Shown here: positions 1-12,412 of the stretch, one piece after another | Position numbering within the stretch: the stretch's first letter is position 1 | Layout of the letters: each line of letters opens with the position of its first letter | Assembly (NCBI GenBank): GCA_932521035.1 | Contig: OW051494.1 | Span: 10,092,001-10,156,000, forward strand | Reading direction: 5' to 3' | From: Oscheius dolichura | Taxonomy: Eukaryota > Nematoda > Chromadorea > Rhabditida > Rhabditidae | Length of the DNA: 64,000 nucleotides | Made by a program: the position numbers and the translations under genes | The notes under the pieces: generated by a model | Databases searched by the model: none | The model's input: the letters and a program-made list of their open reading frames with translations, nothing else | What the model was told of the DNA's origin: nothing

Positions 1-3000
1 AATACTCATTTGCCCCTTTATTGTGCACTTTTCTCTCTCCGTTCTAAACAAATGGAATTTTTTGGCTGTCTAACTGTTGCCGACGGTCGGCAGAGCTGTC
101 TAACTGTGGTGCCGCAGGCTGTCTGACCGTCTAACTGTGTCTCCTGCTCTTTTTCTCCAAATGATTCAAAATGGTTCGTATTCCTTTTCCGACCCGTCTT
201 GAGTCATTTTTATGCATTGTTTTGGTGTTTTTATGAGCTTCACTGCCTCTTCTTCATTGCAGAATAGAAATGTCTCCATATTTTCCCTTCGTGCCCCCTT
301 CCAGACAGGCAAAAAGTCCAAAAATCCCATTTTTGCTCCCCCTTTTTTGAAAGAAGAAAGACCCGCTTATGTGGATTATGAGTTGAGGTGTCGTCTCTTC
401 TTTTCTCTCTCTTTCGGCTGTCTCTTTCCGGCTCCTCTCGGGGTATCAAAGGCAGGGCCATGTGCCGTCCTCTCGCTCACACACAGTGTCACTGGCCGGA
501 CTCATCCCCGTCAGTCAGCCACGATCAGTCTTCGACGGGGCCCTACGTATTTTTCATCGCAGCTGTTTCAATCCGAGGGGGCTTGGCCGAGAGAGAGAGA
601 GAGTCCGCCGCCGGGGGGACAGCGGGGGCTGGATACCTTAAAAGGTCCCTAGTCCCTTTAATTCAACCCAAATCTTCAGTTTAAAGGTCCTAAACTGCAT
701 TTTTGAACCGAAAAAACGCCTTTAAAAGTTCTGAAGTGGAGTTCTTCAGTTCTCCGGGGCCCCGCCTCCCCTCCGGTGTCCCGGGATCCCCCCTGGCCCC
801 CCTGGCCCTCTCCAGTCTAACCCGCGACCCTCTCAAGAAGGAAGACCCTCCCCGTCCGTCTCCTTTCCTCTCACGGCAAATTATAAATGGCCACGGCTCA
901 GCATCCTTAAAGCCGTTAGCTTTTTTGATGTCTCTCTCTTACCCGCACTCACTCTCTGTCTGTTTTTTGCCAAAAAGACGAGACTAATCTGGCGTGTTTT
1001 GGCGGGAAGACCAGGAGGAGGAAGTAGACGATTTCACCGCGGGGCTTCTTCAGGAATTCCAGCATTTTTTTAGTCAACATAATATTTTCGAGAGGAAATT
1101 TGGGGTATTTTGACACCGGATCTGCCTAACTCGTCTATAATCACCGAAACCCTCGGAAAAACAGCTCCATTGCGTTTCAACCAGAAAAATTAGCCTTTGT
1201 GGGGCGCCCCAGCGAACCGCCACAGTTCACACTCCTTTGGCAGCAGTTGCCCCATCTAGACGGTAAATATGGCCGATTTTGAATAATTTAGAACTTTAAA
1301 AAGGGCTACAATAATGATTCCTCTATGCTTTCCCAATATAAGCCTCTTCAGACGGAACAATGCCGTTTTCTTCCGTTATTTGCCACTCCTCTGACCATTT
1401 TTGGTGTTCTGCTCCATCTAGACCGTAAAATTGGCCCAATAAGAACTATTTTCCTCTATCCAGACCTTCAAAATCTCTATAGCTTGATGTTTTTCCCTCC
1501 GAGACCCGATTATATGTGAAGTCTCCTCTCTCCGCCTTCAAGCACCTGGCTGATTCAGCCTTCTTCTAATTCGGATTGGCCGGCATGCATCCATGATTCT
1601 TTTCTTTTCCCGCGTCTTCTTCAGACGATTTTTGATTCATTTCGTCTCGTAATAATACTTTTCCCGGGTGAAAAACTTCTTCTTTTAGCGGATGAAGGTG
1701 AACTCGAGCCGTAAATAGCCCGCAATCCGGCCTGTTTTCAAAAATTTAATTGAAAAATCTCCAGTTACTAGGTAGCGTCAAAAGTAATGTCGCCGAGCCT
1801 TTTTCTCCGCTCTCCGTTGATTATTTTGAAACTTTCTTTTGGTGAAAATAGTTGGTGGTCTGATAAAAACTCAGGGCTATTTTTCAGAGCTGGTCTATTA
1901 GTGGAATAATTTTAAAAATGCAAAACAAACTTTTCGAAAAAGTGTAATTCGAAGATTTCTCTTCAGCGCTGCGTTTTCAGGCTTGGGTGTAGTTTAGAAA
2001 AAAATTCTCCGTCTCGTTCTCCACCGATAGACATCAAAAACAGCCTGGGTTCAATGGAAAAATTTTGACCAGCTCTGAAAAATAGTCCTGAGTTTTTTTC
2101 AGACCACCAACTATCTTCACCAAAAGAGAGTTTCGAAAATAATCAACGGAGAGCGGAGAAAAAGGGTCGGCGACATTACTTTTGACGCGACCTAGTATCT
2201 CGAGGAGGACCCTTAAAAGCGACCTGTTATGAATAATTTGTCTCTTTGCCTTCCTTTCTGCTGTTTGACCTCGTTTTTAAATTAGATTAATGGCGGCAAC
2301 TGGTCTTTTCTGCTACTGGCTGTCTAACTGTGGTGGGATAGGTGACACGACTGTCTAACTGTGGCACATGGAAAAATAAGGGAAATGGCGCGGGTCTCGC
2401 AACTTTTAAGCGGATTCTCTCTAATTTCGAGGCAAAGGGGTGAGATTCTCGGATTACGCTCTCCCGCTGCTCAAAATCAGAAACTAGTAGCAGGGATAAA
2501 CAACCACCTCTCTCTGCAAAAGGGGCGGATAGATGAGGGCAATTTGGAGCTCCCCTCTCTGGTTCCTGGGAAGATCTCCGAATTTAAACTGGCTGTTCCT
2601 AAATTTCCCCATTGAGTACACGTTAGAGAGAGAGTCAGTTCCTTGTCAATCATTGTCTCAGTTTTCTCTGTGTCACCGGCAATAGCATTAGTCCGGGGAG
2701 CCGAGCGCAACGGGAAGGAGAAGGCAACGGGGCAGGGCACAGAGACAGCTTGTGTGTTCAATTTCAACCAGTCAACGTCAAAAGAACCACTTTTATCCAT
2801 TCTTTACTCTTTATTCTCCAAAAAACGAGGAATTCTCCCAGAGAAAGCAGTGCCTACAGACCATTTTAAAGGTCTCTCTGGTCTCAATGAGAATCTTTCC
2901 CTCATTAGACCTTTAAAATCCTACTGTATCCATTTGAAAACTGTCAGGGACCCCGAAAACGTACCTACATACCCTGAAGCGCCGTCATTTTTTCTTAACC

Positions 3001-4577
3001 GTTACCGTTAATTCACGGTAAAAGATTAGGTTTTTCCTTCGCTACAAGACCCATTGTACAAAAGTGACCATTTTTACAGTAGCCCTGAATCAGGGAGTGC
3101 AAAAGAAGACCTCGAAGTGAAAATCCCAAAAAGCCTAATTTCAAATGAAAATCCACTATCCTTCTACCTGTAAACCGTCTCTACGCGCCTTCGTTTCGGG
3201 ACCCACCCTGGAATTTACTATAAAAATGTCTCTGAACTTTATCCACGCCTTCTTACTTTTCGAATCTCTCTCTAATGTGTTTCCTTTCCTCTGTCCCGCC
3301 CATTTCGGATGATTCCCGCGCGTCGGTTCAAATTATTAGAGAGAGAGCAGGCGGGAACTTCTTCTTCTTCATCTCTTCCCCGCTCTCCCTCCTCTTCCCA
3401 TTTTCAATTTCCCCCAACCAAAAAACAGCTATCCCGAATTTGTGGTAGTGTCGCGGTGGTCTATAGATCATTTGAGATTTGTTGACGGGCCTCTCATTCG
3501 TGTTTAATGTCCCCAACCGAGCCCAGTTGTTTTCTGCCGAGCTTCGGGGTATCCCTCCCTCCGTCCCAATTTATCCTGGGACGCTTTAATAGTTTTTAAC
3601 TCCCCGGTATCCCCCAGGGTCCTCGAGAGGAAATGTTTATTCTGCCCCTAAAATAAGGAAATTACCCTGAAATGTTGTCTCCCCCCTGGAACCCTTCTGT
3701 CGTCTAATTGTTGTCATCCCCCGGCCGTATTATTATTATTGCCGGCCCCCAGACTGTCTAACAGTTGCTCCTCTCCTTCTGATTAATGCCCATCCCATTA
3801 ATTGCCTATTTATAATATTGTAACCTCTAAAAATACCCGTATTCTCCCGTTTTTTGGAGTTTTGAATAGTTCCCAACATAATTTAACCCATTAGCCTGGA
3901 GAAAACGAGAAGTTGTCAGGTTTAGGTGTCAAATTTGAGGATTACACCGGGCTCCGATCCCTCATAGATCACATTTGAAAGGCAAAATCTTGAGCTGTCG
4001 ATTATTTTTCTCCTCGAGACCTTTTTGTGCCCTTTTACTTTTTCTAAATGGGACCCAAACGTGATAAACGGGTCCGGGAGGGAAAGTACGCCTACAACAA
4101 TGCATAGCGCTGGAACTAGTATCTAACTCAGTTCGACTAACTGTGGCTTTCTAGCTGTCTAACTGTGGCTTTTTCCGTAACCCTTTCGGACCTTTTCCAG
4201 GCCTTTTTGCCGCCAAATTTGACTTCCAGGAGCCTAGAACTTTGAATGTGGGGCCCGAAACGATTGCGCGCCTTTTTACCAACCAGACCGGATCTTTCCC
4301 GCCATTTTCTTGTTCAACGTACCAGCTTTAATAGCATTTTCTGGAAAAACAAATAATTTCCTTTGGAAGTAACATAATTACCGCGTTGTGCTATTTCAAT
4401 TACCGCATTTCTTCTATTTTTCCTCTTTGAACCGGGTTCAACGTACATTCCCAGGTCCTTTTGGTTACAGTATCCATTCTTACCCCTTTTTTTTGTTCAT
4501 CCTCTCATTTTCCCCCAAAATGATCTAATTATTCCGTTTTCAGCTTCGAGCTACTCCACCAAGAATGAAATCATAGT
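1..4577. other. Repeat-rich region without a confident gene
   Basis: I find no exon chain with convincing splice sites here. The stretch contains scattered copies of the CTGTCTAACTGTGGC motif (near 62-138, 2318-2365, 3750-3765, 4120-4170), a GA-repeat near 590-614, and the large foldback at 1768-2195. Open frames of 60-146 codons occur but show no domain, signal peptide or sensible intron structure. Confidence 0.6.
1768..2195. repeat. Large inverted repeat (foldback element)
   Basis: The left arm (1768-1895) and right arm (2067-2195) are near-perfect reverse complements of about 128 bp, running from CTAGGTAGCGTCAAAAG at the outer end to CAGAGCTGGTC at the inner end. They are separated by a 171-bp AT-rich spacer with no coding frame. 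This is the structure of a non-autonomous foldback or MITE-like element; I see no second copy in the window. Confidence 0.85.
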
Positions 4578-7500
4578 ATGACGGCCAATCTGTTGGCTTT
4601 TCTCAGGTTTCTTTCTTCATTTTTCAATTAAAATAACCTAAAATTTAGCCTTTTAACGTTGCTAGCCGGGCAAGAGTTGACGTCTACCCCGGCTGCGGCT
4701 GTCCTCCCTCCACCGGCTGAGAAACGCTGCTCTAGGAATAGTATTAACCTCGGGAAGCTTATAGATACTATATTGGACGATTATGATGTTCACTTGTTGC
4801 CAGAAGAGGATGGAGTCAATGTCACTATTGAACTTCATGTTCAGGTGGGTCGAAAAAGGCGTTTTCCCATGAAAAATGACCACCGGCTGTTTAGTTGTGG
4901 CGCCACAGGCTACACGGCTGTCTAACTGTGGCGCGCCTTCTTCCTCAATTCTGGAAAATTGAGCTTATAATACCGGCAAAAACTTTTTGTGCTCTTCAAA
5001 AAGCCGTAGAAGTGTCTCTCCTGACCTCTTGAATAATTCCGCGCGGGACCTCTTCTAAAACAATGAAGTCTCACATGTGCTGGGGGCCATTTCAGCCTGT
5101 GTTCCGCATTCCGAAGAGGCTACGTGGTGGGGGGAAGGGACATTTTTTGCTCCGGTTGCTAACATCCTGCTCTGGGTAGAAAAAGGGGCACAACAAAATA
5201 ATTAAATAGTCTTGGAACGAAAAGAAATAAAAAGAAAAAATTTCAGGGTGTCTCGGGTATATCCGAAATCACGGGTGATTTCTCGCTAGATGTCATGTAC
5301 AGTGAAATATGGCAGGATCCGCGTCTCAGTTTTAAACATTTAAATGTTTGTGCTACAAATATCACATTAAAGGTTAGTTTCCCGCTTTTTCCCCGCTTTA
5401 AAACCCGCCAAATTCTGATTTTTGAAGCCTTTTTGCCGCCTCTTCTTATAATGTCAAAGATCAACCAGTGGAATCGAATTATTCCATCAAAAAAGCTGAT
5501 TTTCAGCAGATTTTTTGCTTTATAGGGCGGAGCACAACCCTATAAAGCGGGAATATAAATAAGAAATTCCCTGGAAAAAAAGCCTATTTCAGTCGGATTT
5601 TCGTAAAAGGATATGGACGCCGGACACGTGCATAATTAACAGCAAATCCAGTAGCATTCACAGCTCGCCATCGGAGAATACCTTTGTTATTCTATATGAA
5701 AATGGACTGGTTTGGAGTAATTTCAGGTATTTTCATCTTTTCCCACTTGAAAAATGGAAAAAATTTGGAAAAAATGGCTGGACAGTGAAAGCAAAAAAAG
5801 CAAAAACATCACAGCCACGTAAGGGGATCGAACCCTTGACCGTTGGATTAAAAGTCCAACGCTCTACCGCTGAGCTAACGAGGCTATGAGTGACGCGTTG
5901 TCGGCTGGCATGATGTCCCCACCAGCCGGGGTTATTGAAAACTGTTGCCCTCTTTGGTTTTCTACGCAGCTAAATGGCTCCTACATAAGATACTCAGCCA
6001 TATTTTCCCCGCGAGAGTTCAAATATTTGAAAAACTGCCAGTTCCTCCTCCATAATAACCCTTTCGGTGAAGATAAACAGCAGGAGCAATCTCTGCTTCT
6101 TCCCCTCGGAACAAAAAGAATCCTTCGGTTGAGTACCTCGTCGGCGTTCGAAGCAATTTGCCCACAGGCAGTTAAAGTGGCAGCAGCACAGAGGCACACG
6201 TGTTCCGCACTAGTTGAAATGTGCGGTTTTTCTCAGGGGAGAGTAAAAAGTCAGCTGGGAGGGAACGTTTCCTGAACTTTTATGAATACTACTGGGGGTT
6301 GGGGAGAGGGAAAACGTTGAAAATAGCGCCAAAAATCGGGATTTTTGGGAAATGACGCATTCTAGAAGTGGGCTATTCTTTGCTCTTCGCTTTATTTTAA
6401 TGAATTTCCTGTCAAAGAGTGATGGAAAGGTGTCCACGTGGTGCTAAAAAGGGAATGAAGCGAAAACGAGAATAAAAAAATCAATCAGAAAGGGAGAAAA
6501 CACCTAATTTGGCCAGTTTTAGACCGCGCCACAGTTAGACAGCTAGCAAGCCACAGCCGGCTGTCTAACTGTGGGGCGCCGATATTTCTCAAAATTCTGT
6601 TTGTTATGTATATTCTTTTCAGGTTAAACGTCAAAACTCCCTGTTCCGTGAATCTGAAAATGTTCCCCTTTGATTCGCTGAGCTGTGAAATTGTCCTCGA
6701 GTCGTATTCTTTCAATACAGACGAAGTACGGTTACTCTGGCACGATGTGCCCATAACAATGATGGAAAAGGTACCGTAATCTGCTGGAAAATTGGTTAGA
6801 ATACTCGAAAATTATAGGTAGAACTGCCGGATTTTGATCTGATCGGATGGACAACACATCACGAGAGATTAGAATATCCAAATGGTATTTGGGACCGAGC
6901 GAAGGTAAGCGGGGTACTGTAATGAGGGGTTTCCGAGAGTTTAACTACCTACGCAGCCAAATTAACGTTTAATACTCAATGGGGGAAGTATTCTAACCAT
7001 TTTACCTCCATTTGGAGCCATACCACACAATTTCGGCAGCCACAGTTAGACAGCCAGCGCGCCACAGCCTATCGCGCTGTCTAGTTGTGGCTTACACTCT
7101 TGTGAACTTCCTTTTCCTGGCCTTTTCCGCCTCAGCCAAGAGTGAATTATCTCTCTGGCAAAAAAAGTTCATTGAAAGCTCCGCAAATCGAGTAATCGAG
7201 CAAGACGTCTCAAATTTGCGAAGAATAATGTCCAAATGCTAGAATACACAACAAGTTTTTCTGCAAAGCGGCCGAGTCGGGAGACACAAGGTGCAAATCT
7301 GGGGATCAAACTGCGGGAATATTAAAAATTACAAAGAACAGCGATCTTTGTTTCCATTCTGAGTAGTTCAAGGGGTTCAATAGTCATTTTTACGTTTTTT
7401 TGAAAGTTATTTTGCCACAGGTAGACAGTTAGACAGCTGGATAACTAGAAACGGGCGCTACAGCCAATTGTCTAACTGTGGCGCGGTCCTACCTTCCAAA

Positions 7501-9963
7501 AACCTTCAAAATAAGCTAGAGACTCGATTTTTCTCTACTTCCTCCTCGAAATTTGATCTCGCCCGTCTAAAATCACAAAAAGACGAACAAAAAGTGACAT
7601 TTCCCGCGGTCAGCTGCCATCTGCCTATCTTTTCGCACCTCAGGCGCCGGGGATTTGAGCCATGGACTTGACACCTTGGGGAACTATGGTGGGGGGGGGG
7701 GGGGGGGGGGGGGGGGGGAACGACCTTTATATATAGAAAAATATGTGGACTACGGTAATAAATCATAAAATTCTAGGTGAAATTCACATTCGCCCGCCGG
7801 TACGGCTTCTATCTGTTCCAGTCATATTTTCCTACTTCATTAACGGTCATCTCATCATGGGTCGGATTTTTCTTTGATGTTCGCTCAGTTTCTGCTAGGT
7901 TTGTCCTTTTTTTCTAGTTTTTTTGGGTCTTGAAACAAATAAAATAAAATAAAAAGACTTTAGAATTACATTGGGTGTCAGTTCACTGCTAGCTCTTACT
8001 TTTCAATTTGGTAATGTTTTACGGCATCTTCCCAGGGTCAGCTATATTAAGGTCAGTTTTTTAACTATTTGGAAGCCACAGTTAGACAACTAGACAGCTA
8101 GAAATGTGGAAAATTGAGATTTTGGAAGCCACAGTTAGACAGCCAAAAGAGTGATTGCTGCTGTTTTTCAAGACAATTTTGCTGGGCTCCCCCATTTTTC
8201 CAATTTTTTAGCTAGACTTAGGAAATTAAGCAGCTTTATAAAAACAACAAGGAGAGAAACTTTTTATGGTGAACCACAGTTAGACAGTGAGCGTTAACCA
8301 CAGCGACAGTTAGACAGCAAGAAAGGGAACCCAGGCTATTTTCAAGAGTTCTGCTTATTTCTTCCGGGATTTTTGCCTTAGAATTTATACGTCAGCAACA
8401 CCTCATCTTCTCCTTCTCTTTTTCTCGGAGGAAATTTTAAATATTGGGGGCACATGCCCCGTCAAAACGGCCCGCTGCCGCGTAGGGATAGGTGCGTAAT
8501 CTCTTCACTGACGTCAGTCACATGGAAAGAAAAAAAAGCGGAGGAAGGTCTCAAGTTGTCAATTTTTATGAAAAGAAAGGACCAAGTGAATTACTCTCGC
8601 CATTTGGGGAGAAAATCATAAAAAATTGGGAAAAAATGGGCTATCCGTCTCATTTTCAGTGCCTTGACGTTTGGATGATATTTTCTGTGATTTTTATCTT
8701 TTGTACACTGGTTGAACTTGCTATTGTGTGTCAATTAAACAGGTACCGTACTCCTTTACCTCTTCTAAATAAAATAAAATAATTTAGATGGGAACGAGAG
8801 CGGCAAATAGGCTCAAAAGTGCTTGGTCATTGGTTAAATCAAATTAGGTAGGTCATCTGGCATTTCCTCGAAAAAGGCGGCTAATAACTTCGCTGCAGGA
8901 CCCAAATAACCCAATTTTTCCAGGAAAACACGGAAGAATGAAACCAAAACCGGGCAGAATGGCCAGGTTGACGGGCCAAGGAAAAGATGGGGAATGTTGG
9001 GAGGAGGCGGCGGTGGAGGGAACAAGGATCCTTCTCCGGCACCGCCACCGACTGCCGTCGTCAGCCAAACAGCCAATTCTATTATTCACCATGAAAAACC
9101 GCACGATGTTGTGAGTTTAAAAGTATTTTTTTGGACATTTTACAGCTGGGAAGCATTTCTAACGCGCCACAACCAAATGAGCCACAGTTAGGACTGTTAC
9201 TGCGTTTTGGCGCGCTTTGACTCACTCAATCGGTAATTTTGGACTATTTAAACGAATTTAGACCTTTGAAAACATGCTGAGTTTAGTTATAACATTCTCC
9301 TCCATTAAAATAAACCGTAGACCGTTCAAATTTCCATTTTGTTACGGTATTTTTGTACCAGCGCTTCTCTGACCCATTTTTGGGTTAAAAATCACCCCCT
9401 AGTTCGATTAAAATAGTCATGTTTTCGCATCAAGACCTTTAGAAATAAGTTAGAGAGCATTTCATTTCAGTCCCTGGAACAGGAATACACATATGAGAAC
9501 ATGAAGAAGCGCACCCGATGGCGCAACATGATTCAGCGGTTTGTCTATCTTTTATGTCCACCGGATCGTGATTGGACCATCACCTCTGTACAGGTATTTT
9601 CTTTATTCTTTTTTCTGTTATATAAACCGAGTTTTCCTCATGGGACCCGAAAAAATCCCGGTTTCAGGTCGATCGATGCTCAATGATTATGTTTCCCTTA
9701 TCTTTTCTTGTCTTCAATATTGTGTAAGTCTTTTTTGTTATTTTTGGTGGACCATTACCGTATACTCGAGTCCTCAACAAGTTGAACGGGTCCTGGGTGG
9801 AATTTGAACTGCTCCAGGTAAAAAAACTCCGAAAAATCGAGTTTCCCGCCCCTGCTGAGGATTCTACAATATCCTCCCAGTTTTCTGCAAGATTTCCCCA
9901 AAAATACAATATTTTTTCAGTTATTGGTCAATCTACTTCATGAAAATGGATCGGCCCATGTAA
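4578..9963 (+). CDS. Cys-loop ligand-gated ion channel subunit (GGR/LGC type)
   Basis: Fourteen exons: 4578-4606, 4649-4844, 5247-5372, 5593-5726, 6623-6770, 6818-6904, 7777-7898, 7964-8051, 8660-8742, 8788-8847, 8924-9110, 9471-9593, 9668-9723, 9921-9963, giving 493 residues. Exons 1-2 encode a signal peptide joined across a 42-bp intron. The extracellular domain holds [10 protein letters not shown] and [11 protein letters not shown], and the cys-loop has 13 residues between its cysteines with FPFD inside. Exon 7 gives TM1 ([10 protein letters not shown]) and exon 8 TM2 ([19 protein letters not shown]). TM3 is [14 protein letters not shown], followed by a glycine/proline-rich M3-M4 loop, and TM4 lies at the C-terminus. 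The family forms pentameric neurotransmitter-gated channels in the plasma membrane. Motifs look closest to nematode amine- or GABA-type subunits (GGR-1/GGR-2/LGC-50 group); this is from memory, so ligand and ion selectivity are open. A tRNA-Lys lies antisense in intron 4 and a G-tract in intron 6. Confidence 0.95.
5813..5884 (-). tRNA. tRNA-Lys (TTT)
   Basis: Complete 72-nt cloverleaf. The anticodon loop CTTTTAA gives anticodon TTT, and the T arm is AAGGG-TTCGATC-CCCTT. Acceptor GCCTCGT/ACGTGGC has one T:T mismatch at pair 4-69. It is identical to the copy at 24737-24808 and sits antisense inside intron 4 of the channel gene. The trailer is rich in T-runs. Confidence 0.93.
7691..7718. repeat. 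Poly-G tract (28 G)
   Basis: Twenty-eight consecutive G within the 872-bp intron 6 of the channel gene. It can form a G-quadruplex. Assembly length may be imprecise. Confidence 0.95.
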
Positions 9964-10219
9964 TTTCTCCTTCAATTCTTCGTTCTTCTCCATTCCCTCC
10001 TCTTCTTTTCCCCTCCCCGTCTCCCCCAGGTCATTTTCTCTCTACACAAAAAAAAAAGATTACAGTGCCAAAATTTGCCAAATAAAAAGTTCTATTTCAT
10101 ACAGGCTTTATTAGTTACGGATCTGACTAACAGGCAGCTGTATGGAGTCAAACCTGCGTGAAACTAGTTTCATACCAGTTAATCCCGACTTCTCATGATC
10201 GGAATCGCTCAATTTATAA

Positions 10220-10290
10220 GCATCGGTGGTTCAGTGGTAGAATGCTCGCCTGCCACGCGGGCGGCCCGGGTTCGATTCCCGGCCGATGCA
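10220..10290 (+). tRNA. tRNA-Gly (GCC)
   Basis: 71-nt tRNA with acceptor GCATCGG/CCGATGC, anticodon GCC and T arm CCGGG-TTCGATT-CCCGG. It is followed by ACTCTTTTTTGCTTTTT. The tRNA and about 50 bp upstream are repeated almost exactly at 10977-11047. Confidence 0.97.
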
Positions 10291-10336
10291 ACTCTTTTTT
10301 GCTTTTTCTCTATTTCACTTTATTTTCCCCTTCTCT

Positions 10337-10645
10337 CTAGACATTATTACATAGGTTTTCGTAGCAGCAGTAGTTACCGGGAGCCCAGCATGGGAACCAT
10401 TTATCGTTACAGTCCAATTTGTAGGAATTGCTGCCGAAGGGGCGCCAAATGAATCGACGGGTACAGCTAGTTTCACATTCTGCTGTTTCGAATTGGTCGA
10501 AGATCCATTTTCTATCAGCGGTGTCGCCTAAACAGGGAGGAATCGTATTAGAGTGGGCGGCACCCTTACCGGTAAAGCATCGAACTGCTTCTGTTAGAGA
10601 GGCGGCAGCCAGTAGAAGGAGAGCTAAGCCTAGGAGTGGTCTCAT
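10337..10645 (-). CDS. Small secreted 8-cysteine protein (Ly6/ET-module-like), copy 1
   Basis: Two exons (10570-10645 and 10337-10527) around a 42-bp phase-1 intron that is open in frame. The spliced product is 88 residues. It starts at MRPLLGLALLLL, a clear signal peptide, just after an ATTTTCCAG-like acceptor on the minus strand. The mature part has eight cysteines with spacing C-x3-C, C-x6-C-x6-CC-x4-C and ends CCYENLCN. The CC-x4-CN ending is typical of Ly6/uPAR-type or nematode ET-module domains; I cannot say which. The paralogue at 14291-14581 has identical cysteine spacing and the same intron position, which supports removing the intron. Function unknown; probably extracellular. Confidence 0.82.
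   Translation of the reverse strand: MRPLLGLALLLLAAASLTEAVRCFTGKGAAHSNTIPPCLGDTADRKWIFDQFETAECETSCTRRFIWRPFGSNSYKLDCNDKWFPCWAPGNYCCYENLCNNV
10528..10569 (-). other. 42-bp intron, frame-preserving
   Basis: GTAAGG donor and TTTAG acceptor. The intron is a multiple of three and contains no stop, so an intron-less prediction would insert 14 residues between the first and second cysteine. The paralogue has a 42-bp intron at the same place. Confidence 0.8.
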
Positions 10646-10976
10646 TTTCTGGAAAATATAGTTTTGAAGATGGGAAAGGACGAGAGAAGGGCGTAAAATA
10701 GGCACCGCTTCATTTTTCCATGTTTCTCCCTTTCATAGTCAATGGGAAGACAGAAAACAATCCTGAATCTCTCAAAAATACAGCCTCTTGAAAGTTCTCC
10801 AGCTTGTGTCATCTTTCGGGCGGGAGACGCCAAAAACATTGACGAATGCTCTGATTCACAGCCGACAATAGTGATTCTTTGCTTCTTACGGGCACTTTTT
10901 CGTTGGGGGAAGAAATGAAACCAGTTTTATACCAGTTAATCCCAACTTCTCATGATCGGAATCGCTCAATTTATAA

Positions 10977-11047
10977 GCATCGGTGGTTCAGTGGTAGAAT
11001 GCTCGCCTGCCACGCGGGCGGCCCGGGTTCGATTCCCGGCCGATGCA
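10977..11047 (+). tRNA. tRNA-Gly (GCC), duplicate
   Basis: Identical in sequence to the tRNA at 10220-10290. The 5' flank (from about 10920) and the start of the trailer are also almost identical, indicating a recent segmental duplication about 757 bp apart. Confidence 0.97.
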
Positions 11048-11213
11048 ACTCTTTTTTGCTTTTTAATTTTGGTACCCTACTCTAATTTCAACCTTCTTCC
11101 TCTATATTTTGTACTCCATGAGCCAAAAACAGAATCAAAATGATAAATACAATCGTTTATTCTATTTACAATCGTATATCCCAGTGTATATCATAGTTTT
11201 TTTCTTCTTCGGC

Positions 11214-12412
11214 TCATTGATATGGAGATCCTCCCATCTGTGGGAAATACTGCGGATTGCCCTCATTTGGAAGAACAAAAGCCGGCTAAAAATTGAAATT
11301 AATCTCCTACTAGAAGAAAATTAAATACAGAATGTCAGAAACCTACCATTTGTTGAAGAATTACAGGCTGGATCGCGTATTGCTGAAGAATATGGGCTGG
11401 TGGACGTCCTGGCGGGGCAGTGGATACCGGGGCTGCCTAAAATTGTTTGTGTTATTTTTAAAAAACTGGAAAAAAACCTGTTCATAGCCCCTGGGGTAGA
11501 CATTCTGGTTGAAGGTGTTCCACTGAATCTGCTGGCCTCCGAAGTTCCCGGGGAATCTTCTTTCCCGCTCCTCTCGTTCATTCACCCGGCGCTGTTCTCT
11601 CAATACCCGAGCTTGCCGTCTCATCTGCTCATCCTGCTGTCGTATCGCCTCTTCATGAACTCGTTCCCGGTGTCTCATGTACTCGACATGTTCCCGGAAT
11701 GCCTGCTCCTCCAGGTGCCGTCTGTTTCTAGCCGGCTGCTCTTGGTTGAGGATGTTCTCTTGTTCATCCAGTTGTCTCTGCTCCCTGTCCTGTTGCCGTT
11801 GAGTTATCAGCTGTCGTCGTTGGACCATTGCTTCTTCATGTAGCCGCTGTCCTTCCCTCCTTAGCTCTTCCTCCATCACTTCCCGCTCCATCTCCTGCTG
11901 TCGATCCCTCACCCGATCTTGTTGAAACCTTTCCTGTCTCGGTTGTCCCAGTCTCCAGAATAGAGGCGGCCGCTCCAATCGCTGTCTCTCTTCCTCTTGC
12001 TCCAGTTGTCGTTGTTCCCTCCGCTCTTCTGCTACCGCAGTCAGCCGACGATGTTCATCTTCCAATCCAGCCAGTTCAGTCTCCGTCTCCAACAAATTGT
12101 CCTCCAGGATTTTGGAGAAATCCTCTTCTTCTTGGACTGTTCGAGGCTTTGCCAAGTATTGAAGCATTTCTAAATATTTATATTCGTGTCAAGACCCAAA
12201 AGGGGAAACAAACCTTCGGCTAGGTAGTTCTTCGCTCCGCGGAGAAAGGCTCCTTCCATTTGACAATCAGGGCAATTTCTATTGGCTCCGAGAGAAGGAA
12301 GACAGGGGAAACAGACCGAATGGCCGCAGACTCCAACAGCTGTAAGGATTTTAGTCCAAAAATTAAGGGGAAAACACTGACCAAGGGCTCCAAGACACGG
12401 TGAACCAGACAT
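11214..12412 (-). CDS. RING-finger protein with long coiled coil
   Basis: Exons on the minus strand are 12382-12412, 12214-12339, 11478-12169, 11347-11436 and 11214-11285, with introns of 42, 44, 41 and 61 bp. The product is 336 residues from the first in-frame ATG. The N-terminus carries CGHSVCFPC then CPDC, the second half of a C3HC4 RING. Only one cysteine precedes it, so an upstream exon probably supplies the rest (minus-strand sequence to 12634 codes for KLKCPEE). Residues of about 70-270 are a Glu/Gln/Arg-rich coiled coil, and the C-terminal two exons are proline-rich (APPGRPPAHILQQ) and end GGSPYQ. RING proteins of this build are usually E3 ubiquitin ligases; the substrate is unknown. 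The 5' end of the model is uncertain. Confidence 0.77.

Noticed and set aside
7012-7242. Plus-strand frame with a hydrophobic stretch in an intron of the channel gene
   Set aside because: The exon chain of the channel is complete without it and it overlaps GCCACAGTTAGACAGCC repeats.
11400-12223. Long plus-strand frames of 131-147 codons
   Set aside because: They are antisense to the coiled-coil exon of the RING gene; composition explains the openness.
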